Part shown: piece after piece, positions 28,648 through 40,600 of the stretch | Numbering within the stretch: the first letter of the stretch is position 1 | Layout of the letters: every line of letters begins with the position of its first letter | From: Datnioides undecimradiatus | Lineage: Eukaryota > Chordata > Actinopteri > Lobotiformes > Datnioididae | Direction of reading: 5' to 3' | Assembly: GCA_008933995.1 (NCBI GenBank) | Contig: WARS01000029.1 | Location: 8,866,332-8,930,331, forward strand | DNA: 64,000 nt | The notes under the pieces: generated by a model | The model's database searches: none | What the model was told of the DNA's origin: nothing | Seen by the model: only the letters and a program-made list of their open reading frames with translations | Made by a program: the position numbers and the translations under genes

Positions 28648-31600
28648 ATTTATGTTGGTTCCTCTTTTAATTAATTACTGTGGATCAATAGGCCTTACAA
28701 ACATCACTATTTCAGTAACTGTGAGCCTCCCTGTTTACAGGTGACCTTTGGTGTAAAAAACATGAATTTGCTTGCCACAACGGACAGTGCATACCTCTAC
28801 ATTTCCTATGCAATGGTGTGGACAACTGCGGTGACAGGAGCGATGAGGCCTCCTGCCAGAACTGCACAGTGTTTTCATGCGGGCCGTACGACACTTGCCT
28901 ACCCAGGGACAAACTGTGTGATGGGCGCAAGGACTGCAGAGATGGGCGGGATGAGTCTAGGAAGTTGTGTGGTTTGTCTCAATCTAGCCCGCAGGCCTCT
29001 CATAAATGTTTGCCATCTGAGTTTCACTGTGGAGACGAGCAGTGCATCCCCCAGTCCTGGAGGTGTGACAACGCAATAGACTGCTCAGATGGTAGCGACG
29101 AGCACAACTGTGGTGAGTGAGACGGGTGCAAAACCAAAAGAAACTCTGTGGAGTCGCCCTTTTGTATACACTGTCTCTACTGTTTCTTCCTGGTTGGGAT
29201 GATGAGCTGCGATAAGAGAAATCTTTCAGATACTTCTGATAAGTCCAGAGGTAAATTTCCCAGTTTGGTGTTGAGGAATTTTACTAGCCTGATATCAACT
29301 CATGCAAAAAGCTTTGTGACAAACTGGAACATCGACCACACACCTGGTCTTATTACCAAACATCTGTGTCTGACCAAGAAAAAGGCGGGGCTATGTTCAA
29401 CATATGCTGACATGTCGTCGAATCGTGTCTGAAAGCAAAACTGCTCCTCTGAAGAGCCACACGCAGAGGGATAACAGAGCCTTAGGAAAGTATCTCCTCA
29501 GAGTAATTTAGAGATTCCTGCACTTGGTTGTACTCATGAAAGTGATAGAAGGTATTATGTGAGGACTGAAAAAAACCCCTGTTTTTCATTGTTGCACATC
29601 TCAATAAACAGCATGTGGGTGTGACTGTCAGATTGTTGATTTTAAGAAGATATAGAATTTGTTGTACAAAGTGTTGTCACTTCATCTCTGCATGGAGAGA
29701 ACATAAACTCGGGATGGTCACAAATGTGTGTTACATGATGTACTGAAGAAAAATACGATTTTTGGAGGAGCTGGTGATGCGGAGTGCAACAATTTATGCA
29801 CTTCTGCGAGTATAGTAGACATTTTTTTCAATCAGACAGTACAGGACTTCAGCCCTTGATCAGAACACCAGGTGTATTTTTTATAAGCCAGCTTATTAAC
29901 ATAAATCCACAGTTTAATCAGTTACTGCCAAGTGGTGGACTGCTGGGAAAACAGTCGGTACAGGCAAACTGAAGTAAATTTAACCCCAGCCACTGAGGGG
30001 GAAATGCAGTTTGATGATGGAACAAACAGACACAACAGATGTTGTCTAATTACGTTTACGGGCTCCTGAATTAAGTCTGTAGCCTGTTACCATACAAGCT
30101 ATTCTATTTAGGAAAAAGCATCTCCCTCACTTTTAAATGACAGTTTACTGAAGCCCAGATGTCCTGGTTTTAAAGGGACCACACGCTGGTGATCTGTGAG
30201 GGGCTGGTTAGTGTCAAGACTCTCATAGCTCCAAATGCAAATGTAGCATCAGGCTATTCATGAGCACACATTTAACAATCTGTCAGTGAAGACAAAAGAA
30301 AGTCATGAATATTTTTAGACTTTTGTTTCTAAAAATACAAGCTTTTTCAAAGTGAAAATTCTCTGTGTTTAGTCTGTACGTAAAATATTATTCTGTTAAA
30401 CTTTTGTTTTATGCTGTTGCTGCGTTTGTAGCTGAAAGTGCTGCAGCTCAGACCAAATATGCTGATTGTTTAACAAACTCTTATTGTATTTGAGAGGCTG
30501 AATATAGGCTCATGCTTTATTGCTGATGTTGCTAACCGGCCAGCAGAGGGCAGTGTATAGTGGAGAGTCCAGAGTGACAAATTGTTCAGTGCCTGACTCT
30601 CCGGTTTAGATCACAACAGACAGGATAGATTTGTTTGGTCTTTTTCAATGTTGACACTGAAAGGTAGTACAGAAGTCTTAAGCGCATAACACAAGCAGCT
30701 TTGTTCAGGCAGAAGGCTCATTTACTGCTCACCACAAACAACAAAACAAAGTCGAGCCCTGTTTAGAGGCATTCGCCCACAAATCATTTGACAAACAGCA
30801 CACACTGTTATTCAAACTGTGAATTAGCTTGTGGTTAACCACATTTTCAGATGTTTAGAAGCCAGAGTGTATTTGAATATTATTCAAAACCATTTCACTG
30901 TTGTTTGAATTTAAAACGTTTGTTTTGTGTCTGTCATGCAAAAATGCTAAAACATGGTAACCATAACGTCTGTCATGCCAATTTAAACATGCTGATGTTT
31001 ACAATATGATGATGCTCAAAGCACAGCTGCACTTTAATATAGCTTCAGTGAGCTGCTAGCATGGCGGTAGACCCTTAGTTGTGTTGTTTCACTTGTTATT
31101 TATATCGCTCTGTGTCTATAGATGTTGTTTGCAAAAGCTGTTTAAGTTTACTTTACTTAAACTCCTCCACTGTGAGGAAATGGAAAGGAGAGGAGCTATA
31201 CCTAAAAGCTCAATGGACAATCCAGAAGCCCCAGTCAAGAACCTAATGTACCCATCTCTGAAACAGCAACCAAAATACCTTTCACCACACACACCGACTT
31301 GACTCAATTATGTGAAATGGAGACCCATCCCAGAGGACTGCGCAGGTGACATTCGGGGCATCAGTTCTTCAGCAAAGTGGACTAAAGTTATCGTCTTTCT
31401 GGAATGATCCCCAGTCCAAAGTCAGCCCTCTGACATCTAAACCTCAGTGCTAAATGAATAAACCTCATGGTCACTGCATTTTTTTTTTTTTTTTTAGTAA
31501 ATAGAAATATTCCACACCATCGCCAAAATATGGTTTTGGATCCAGACAATCAGTTTGTTTTTGTTGTTATGACATCAGGAATGACGACAGTACAGACTTG

Positions 31601-34600
31601 TGTCACACGATATTGACACTGAACAACGCTCTGTGCTTCCTTGTACGAAACCACTCATTGTGTAATGTTTGTTCTTTGCAGATGTGAACGAGTGTGAAGT
31701 CAATAATGGTGGCTGCTCTCATCAATGTGTCAACCAGGATATGGGTTTCTTCTGCGACTGCCCCGACAACATGAGGCTGGTCAGAGACAGCCAGTGTGAG
31801 GGTGAGTGGCAGCAGCTTCGTACCTGCTAAATTTACTCCACCATTACATCAGCACGTGGAAAGATTTGTGACCACTGCACAAAACTCCTTATTACATCTG
31901 ACAATATCAATTACTTTTTGAAGGGATAGTTTATTGTTGAGGAGAAACTGATACAATTTACATAACTTTTGCTACTAACAGAAACGGGACTTCAGTCTAC
32001 ACGTATTTAACAGCTGCCTCCTTGAAACACCTTTTAATCTCTACTTTACCAAGTATCTGTTTTATCATCTAGAGGTGAACGCATGTCTGGAGAGCGACGT
32101 GTGTGATCAGCTGTGCGTTCACGACAGCCTTACCTGCGACTGCAACGAGGACTACCTGATGAATCAAACAACCAGAGAGTGTAAAGCCAAAGGTGAGATC
32201 TGAATGACTGATGATCGTGGAGGTCTGCCACCAGCAAAATGAAGGATTTTATATTGTAAGGTGATTTATAAGTCACGCCACTGTGGTAATTTCAGTCGTA
32301 CAACCAATAAACCCAAGAGCAGAACATTATTAAGAACACTGTCCTTCGATGCAGACTTCTGTTGACCGTTGCACCATAACAAACTAATACAGTGAAATAA
32401 ATTGACCAATTTAAACTCCATTCCTGTTTCCCCAAATTGTTAAAATGTCTGAGGTTTTCCTTTTTAAGCTGTGAGTAATCAACAAATGTCACCTAAGCTG
32501 AATCAAACAGACATAAGCATATCTTCACTCATACTCAATTTGGTTACTATTGCCATTATTTAGTTACTAATTACTATTTATTTGATCAACACATTTGATC
32601 TCATTTTAACCAGAATCTCAAGTTAAGTCAGATTATTTATGTCCGTCAAAAACGAGATGCACCTGTGGTGAAGATGTGAGCGTGAGATGGGTTTAAATTC
32701 ATTTCAGTGAGAGACTAGGAAGCTTGGAACAGGCAGGACGGTAACTTATTACTGCAGACATTTTAGGTGAACGTGTCCCTATTGTTCCTTTTTCCAACTG
32801 GAGCAAGTATTTGCATAAGCATACCGGAGAATACAGCTTTGCAATTATTTGTACATTATCAGTGGCGTTTGGCAGCTATGTGTACTCTGTCAGGAACTGT
32901 TTGAAGCTCATATTGGTCCCACCTTCATAAACTTTGAGTTATTTACACTGCAAACGAAAGGATGGCTGTACAAATATATTGTTGATCATCTATCACTTCA
33001 CTGAAGACACACCTATTGAACAAGCCCCTACATAGTTCTCAGCAGTGAATTATTTCTATTGTGATCTGCTTAACTGTGACATCATTTCTATTGTATAAGT
33101 GAATAATGCAGTCGCATTGGTTATGGTTTGATTTTTTTTTTTTTTTTCCCCCTGATATGAAACTGATATGATAGCTGATATTTGTCACAGATGGCAAAAC
33201 ATGAACTTGAAATTTTACACGTGTTGGGTCGCTGTCATTTTCCAGCTGATTTCATGTCTTACTTGTTGTGGATAATGTTAGTTTGATTTGCATCTTAGTA
33301 TTTGCATGTAAAACAAACAATGTAGTGACTTTCATTGATGTTTGTTTTTCCAGGAGATGAGGCTCAACTTGTTTTCACCTCCTTTCAAGGACTGCGAAGG
33401 TTAAACATCACTGGCACTGAATACAGAGATCCAGCTCCACGTTTACCAGGACCAGGGCCAGTAGCGGCCTTGGCCTCTAACCGAACACTGTACTGGGCCC
33501 GGCAGGGACAAGGCTCCGTGTACAGGTAACATAGTGGAGCTGTAGCTGCTGCAACCACCACACACTGTTTTGTGTTACTTAGTAAAAGCCAAAGCCGTGC
33601 TTGAGGAATGGGACAGTTGGTAACTCCCTTTTGTTAATAGCACAGTTTGTGATCCAATTGTAAACAAATAAATAACCCCATTCACCCATCTTCCATTACT
33701 AACCGCAGTGTCTGTAACAGTTGTTGGGCATCTCAAAAGTTTGCTTGAGCAAATGGGTTAGTCACCCCCCCCAGGACATCCTCTGTGAGTCCACAGCTGA
33801 ACATGACTGGAATACCTCTAACAGGGGAAATTTGTTTGCATTATTTCTTTTATTATGTTCTTTGAAAGGGACAGCTCCAGTTAAACAACATAAAAACATA
33901 TTAATATAAATGAGCCCGCAGTTCATTAAGCCAGGAAGAATCCAGGCAATCTCACCAAAGTCTGTTTAGATGAATGCCGTTAGTCTTGCAGTTGTCTCCT
34001 CACTGCCCTCATTCAACATATACTAGTTAAATAATGAATTACATCATGTGTGAGGAGACTAAACAAATAACAAAACCACCTTATGTAAAAGTAAACATCA
34101 CAGTGACGATTACAACTTCCGGCAAGCACATGCGCGCACACAGGCGTGCGGGCAAGAGTCCACACGTGTAAGAGCGCTGGCGTAGATATTGTGCATAATA
34201 CGGGCTGTACTGCACATGTTTGAACTTGTCCACTTATGCAAATACCTTGTGTAGAACAAATACAGCCTTGTGCATGTATCCTTTCTCTGTAGGTGTTGGT
34301 GAGCCATTCTGTTCAGGTAGCTAATATCAGTCATGTATATCCATATTGCACATTATGAGTCACTAATTTAGCATTGCAGACTTGGTTTGTTTTAAAAACA
34401 ATATCAATGTAGCAGAACTGTCAGAGAGATATTGTCTTTCTGATTCAACACTTTCTTCTTCCTTGTCATCACCTGGTCCCTACAATACCCACAATGCAAT
34501 AGGACTGCCACGGTTTGGCTCAAGATTTGGAGGTGTTATGCTGGTTGCAGCTAATGCAGCCCTTCTAACTCCACACTCAATGAATTTATGTCGTTTTCAA

Positions 34601-37600
34601 ACTTGTAGTCTTTTGATCCACACTAGGTCAGAGCTCATGCAACTCTTTCTGGAGCCTTAAAAGGCTTTCAACAGCACTTTTTCCCCATGTATGCAGTTCT
34701 CCTCAAGACTTGTTAACAGATGTTGATGTGTAAAATTGGTGTGGTTCCCCATTCAGTTCAGGAAGCTAGAGAGCCACAACCCAAAACTTGTTGACTGATA
34801 AATTGAGAGTTTCACTTTCAAAAAACCTTTTAAGGTTTCATTAACCTGCTGCCAAACAGCAGCTATGAAATGTTTGTAGTGTGATAGTGCTGCTTTGGTC
34901 AGTTTGTACACATGCTGCTTACAGTTGGTTCTAATAGTGGATTATTTTTCAAAGCAGAAATAAAAATAGTATAAAAACATTAATAGAAACTTGACTGAAC
35001 TGCTGCCGAGCTTTATGCATTTGTTCCCTATTCTGCACTCTCCTTACGTTTCAACCAGTTGATTTATATCACGGAAACACTTGGCATTTGATCTTATGAG
35101 AAGTACAGGCTGATGTTGTACGTTGTCACCGATAATGGTTATTGTCAGTTTAAAGAAATTGTCTGTATTGGTTCCTGTTTGTGTAGTTTGACTCTGGTCG
35201 AGGAGAAGTCTTTTGGCTTGAAGTGAAGCGATGAAACATGAATAGAATATAAAATAAAAACATAAAAGAGGAGAACAAGGCTGTGACATTCAACTTTGAC
35301 GCACAGTCTGCTCCTGTGGGCGAGTGCAACAAAATGCTTTATCAAAATGAATGAAGTGGAAATTAATCACTGACAATTATGACATTTAGACATCTCCTTT
35401 GTCCTGATTTTTGAATCTTTGACATTTTACAAACCCAATAAAAAGTTTAGATTGAAAAACTATGCTAGACGGAAAGTCCAAGGATCACCAAAGCTATTGC
35501 AGTTTATCCTAAAAATGACATGGATGTCTGAACCTAATATCCATTCCAATAGCTGAGATATTTGTTTTTTGTTTTAAATGTGACCCTCGTGCGATGCTAG
35601 AGGAAAAGTCAAAGGTTAAAGCTTCATCTTCTGGTGACCGTGAGTAGTTGCACAAACCATCATGCAGGATATTTCAGTGGGCCGACCACGTCACTAGTAT
35701 GAATGACCACACTCGATCAAATAGATGGATAGAATGATAGATAGTTTATTGGTTGTATTTTGCTTTAAAGTTTTCTGAGTCTGCACTTTATAATGAGAAG
35801 AGATGCATGAACTCATTGAGGCGCTGCTTTGAATAAATACCTTCCTTTCAATCAGAGTCTCATTGGATGGAGGAGCGCAGGATTCAGTGTTGGTGCTGAA
35901 AGGCCAAGGGTCAGTGTCGGGCCTGGCTGTGGACTGGATCCACCAGCTCCTCTACTGGACCAGCATGGAGAGCGGTTCTGTAAATGTTGGCCTGCTGGAT
36001 GGTTCAGCTCAGCGTCCCCTTATCACAGGACTTGACAAACCTTCTGCAGTGGCTGTTGATCCTCGCCAAGGGTAGGAGAGCCCCGGCATTTACTACTCAT
36101 TTAAAGTATTAGTTATGAGGAGGAAATCATCAAGGAGGTTTGTCACACTAACTCATTGTTGCATCATGAAGTTGCATGTAATGTTTGTTTTAAAAGCTTT
36201 CCCCAGGTTTTTATGATGTAACGCAACACAACAAAGACCACATTAAGAGTTCGTTAAACACGAGACTACTTTAATCAAGCATTTACCCAGGGAGGGGCAA
36301 TGAGGTGCATACTAATACATGCATGAACAAATAGCAGCTGCACAGTCAAAAAAAAAAAAAAAAAAAGGTGTTTGAAGTGCGTGGCTCCATCTTTCACCTC
36401 ATCTGTCAGTCAGAGCGGCACGTTTTTGAAATATAAGTACTTGTATCTGTTCATTTGGGTGTTAGCTTATTCATTTTAATTCTTTGTTGTAGCAACAGCA
36501 TTTAGAGGAAAAACAAAGCACAGTCTGAATAACTTTTTTATTACTCTGATAAAGATAGAGTTTAAGGTATTATATAATAAATTAGTATCAATAACTTTTA
36601 AAGGAAAAAAAGGAATACAGTTTAAATACCATGTGTATGTAACAGAATAAAGCACAGTTTTCAGCCCCAGAACTCCAGTTTTCAGTCAGCTGCTTCTGTT
36701 TCCTCAGGCTGCTGTTCTGGGCGCAGTGTGGCAGCTCCTCAAAGATTGAGAGGGCTAGCTTGGACGGCTGGGACAGGATGGCTCTGGTCACTGACTCGAT
36801 ACGCCACCCCGTTGCACTCTCTCTGGGTATGTTCTCCAGGATTGCTGAGCTAATCAGACAGTGATTTTTGAATGTGGCTAAAGTCCTTCTCTTCAGATTT
36901 ATGTAAATTGTTTAGAGAAGTGCAATGAACTACAGAAAGCCATAGCTTCCCCGTTTTAGTCTGTATGCATGGTCTGCTGAAGACAGAGGTCTGAATGCCT
37001 CACACGGTTCTGTTTAAGTCACTCAGTTGTTGCTTTCTACGGTGCAGGTGTTGTTTTGATGTTTGTTTGTTTTTCTAGACATGCCTCGGCAGCTGCTGTA
37101 CTGGGTTGATCAGGGAACCAGAAGTATCTCCAGAGTAAATCTAGTGGGTGGTCATCGTAAAACAGTGGTAGAGTCTAACGGTTACCTTGACCGGCCCTTC
37201 GGACTGGCTGTGTTTGAGGTAAATTAACATTACAGTCGCATGTTGAAGTAGAGGCCATGTCTGAACTCCACTTGATTCCTTTCAAATCACATATTAGCCG
37301 AGCACTCTGAAATTTTCCTCTTAGGTTTTTCGTTTTCTTTTCTGACACACATGAATGTTAATGTTGAAGACAGAGCTGCTACACAAATATCGGTGTGTAG
37401 TTAAATGACTAGTAATCATTTAGTAAGAAGAATATGTGTGAGTGCTCACTTACCATGTGAATAATATAACCTTTCCTTTACTGCTTGCATAGCGACATCT
37501 TCCCTGACCTGTCTTTGTCGTATAATCGCACATACTTAAATAACCCTTAGAAGTCCAGTTTATCAGTTACAATATTTATAACTGTTTTTATAATTTTTTC

Positions 37601-40600
37601 TTAATCCTTTTTTGTCTCATCTTGTACTGACAGCATTTGCTAGTGTAAGCCAAAATGGGCCAGTGCAAACAACAGACACATAAGACACAAAGACCCAACA
37701 TAACAAAGACTTCCTGTTGTTATTAAATGATAAATGAAGCTTGGTTATTTGTTTAAATGGCATTTTGTAATCCTATTGACAACATAGGTTCTCTGTTACC
37801 TTCTTGCTAAGATGACCTTTAAATCTAGAAATCAACCCTACATCTAATCAAGGATATCGATAACGCAAAATTCTTTTTGTTATTTTCTATGAAACTTTTG
37901 CTTCTACTTTACTAACTCAAGTTCTTGGCCACTTGTGTCCCTAGGTTTTGATGACTGTTTCTGCATTTTGTTTGTATCTTTTTGCTTCTGCCAGCATGCA
38001 CTTGATTACAGCTGATCTAACACACATTCCTGCACACACATGTATTGCGCAGGCAAGTTCTAAAACACAAAATAAAGATGCAGGACTGATGAAACATTTA
38101 AAAATTGGCATACGCACGTGCTGTTCGCCAAGCCTGCACGTAAACTCAAGCAGTGTAAAGTGGTAAAGGAAGTTGGCATTTACTTTGGCTATGTCTACTG
38201 AATGAAAACAGACAATATGAGGCCCTTTGGTTTCATGCTGTTTCACTCATCGACTGTGCTGGTAAAATCTAGAATTTAAAAAAAAAAAAAAAAAAAGATT
38301 ATGACAGAGCACCTTTTCAATACAACCTATCAAGTCATAATTACAATGATGAATGATGTGATTTTCGCTGAGAAATACCAGTTCTGTTAAGTCTGAACAT
38401 TCTGCTTCAGGGTTTTGTTTACTGGAGTGAAGATGTGACGCACTCTGTCTGCCGAGCCAACAAACATAACGGCAAGGACTTCCAAGTCTTGTTGTCCAAT
38501 GCCGCCTCACCGGGCGGTGTGGTCATCGTTCAGCTGGCTCTTCAGCCAAATGGTATGATCAGAATAAATGAAACCTGTACTGCTGTAGTGATTTTGCTAA
38601 ATGTGAAAAGCTTTGTTTCTGTAAGAAGCCCAGTGGTTCGTATGGATACTTCTGCTGGTGCTGCAGCGTGATTTAATTTGGAGTCACCTCATCACTCCTC
38701 TCTCTGGTTCTTAGGGCCATCTGTATGCGGACATACCAGGACAGTGTGCCAGCACGAGTGCCTCGTTGACCTGATGTCTGAGAGTCCAGAGTTTAGCTGC
38801 ACTCCTCCAGAAAGACAAATCTCAAAACAAAACAAATCTCATGAAATTCCTGCCATTGCTCGCACAATACCTACATCAACTTTATCTGATCCTACATTTG
38901 CTGGAATCCTTTCTCTCATCAGTAAGAAATTTTGTATTTCAAAAAAATATTTTGTGAAAACAAACCCTCACCACATGACTGATAAACCTCCTGCACTTAT
39001 CTTTCTTCAGTATCAGCCCAGAACACACCGCTGCTTAAAATAGCTGCTTTCCTATCACACAGGGCAGGTAACCTGCCTGCAAGTAAAATAAAATGCTCAA
39101 ACAGAAACAAAGGGGCACTTTTGCAATCTAGAGTTTGTCACCGGCATAGTTTAACTGTAAAAAATAGTGACTCATAATCAAATATTGACATATTGTATAA
39201 GATACATGTTGTTGTAATTTTGTCCTTCAGATTGCCTCAAGTTACAGTTTTCCAGCTGCTTCACAACATGAGTTTAAAGTTTTCAATTGCGAAATCGAGG
39301 GTCTAAAAGTGATGTCAACACACTCTGAGGCTGTCATGGCCACTCCCCGCTGACTAATAAACATGCATCAGGCAGCATCTGTCATTGTGTATGCACACTG
39401 GTGAAGAGCTCTTGAGCAACTTATTCCACATACATATTTGTTAAGAATTTAGCCCTTTATGACTGAAGGTTAAGAAGAAAAGAGAAGTGGCTAACAGTTT
39501 GTTGAATAGGACTTTACAGATCAGACACTTTTTTCTTCATGATACTTCCTTGGTTTTCAGCTACATGTGTTGTATTTGCTTAGCTCCCTTATCATGTAAT
39601 ACATTTAAAATGTAAGCTTCTAACAACTTCTAATCTTTGTGTGTGTCACAGTGTTTCTGAGTGTGCTGCTGGTGGGAATGGCTCTGTGGTGGTGGAGAGA
39701 GGAGTTCAGGCCGTCCAGGTCTCTCATTGAGCAGAGCTTCTCCCTGAAAGAGTCCCAGGACCCACTCATCATCCAGGGGCCACCCATGGCTCCAAACACA
39801 TGTTTTATCAAGGCAAGAGATGTTTGTGCACACACACACGCACACATAAAAAAACTGACACAGGCACCTTCATTCACCTTCAGAGAGGAGATACCATTCA
39901 TACAGTTGCATATATGTACACATGTCGAACTGTTATAAAGAGCTGCTTAATTTCTAAGTGGTTATTTTAGAGGCTGTGTTTTATGATTTGGCACCACAGG
40001 AAAGACACGAGGAACACATTTAATGCTGAGAGAAGCCGACTTTTAGAGGTGTGCCTTTGTCCTTAGAATTTATGTTTTTAGGGCTTTTAAAAGGTAAAAC
40101 CAATTTCTGTTTCTTTCAGTGTCCGGTCAGAGTTGGAACAGTTTTGATTATTTCTTCAAAACTTTGGTGGAGGAGCTACTGTGTTTTAGCCATGCTGAGA
40201 ACACGTCGTTCTCAGGATGTTTCAGCTTAAACATGACAAGGGATTAACAAAATCTACTGTCAGTTCCTGTAAACATCATAGGCTGTTAACAGTTTAAGCA
40301 AGGGTGTTGGGCCTACTGTATATGTTCAGCAGGCAGCTACTTCAAAAGCAGGGTGCGAAAGCATGCAGCACAGAACTAAACAAAGCGCTTCATCAGCGGC
40401 TTCATCAGTATCATTTAGCCAGAGTGTGATCCTCAGCGCTTTAGAACTATAACTCAACATAACAAACCATGCTCAGCATCTGAGTCCAGTTTCCAGCTTA
40501 ACCCTCCTGCTGCTAATGTGAGGGTACGCAGAAGGACAGGCGAAGCATTATCTCCAGCAAGAATTAAAAGCAGTTAATCAAGAAGAATGGGACAAGATTA

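Larger units (their letters stand above)
25093..28740 (+). other. receptor intron 1
   Basis: A 3.6 kb intron that contains the decayed LDLa-like exon at 25984-26116 and a (CT)n microsatellite at 28591-28644. The rest is AT-rich and shows no other coding feature. Confidence 0.7.
29113..38714 (+). other. receptor introns 2-9, nothing else seen
   Basis: The introns between exons 2 and 10 vary from 162 to 2569 bases. They contain poly(A)/poly(T) runs (near 31480, 33130, 36350 and 38280) and AT-rich sequence. No further exon, repeat family or RNA gene was recognised. Short open frames (for example at 29148-29432 and 34382-34660) do not resemble known domains. Confidence 0.55.

Noticed and set aside
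28741..29079. 112-residue alternative frame over receptor exon 2
   Set aside because: The other frame has three LDLa modules with correct cysteine spacing; this one is its shadow.
31081..31307. Overlapping 63- to 73-residue frames in receptor intron 2
   Set aside because: No splice support, no recognisable domain.
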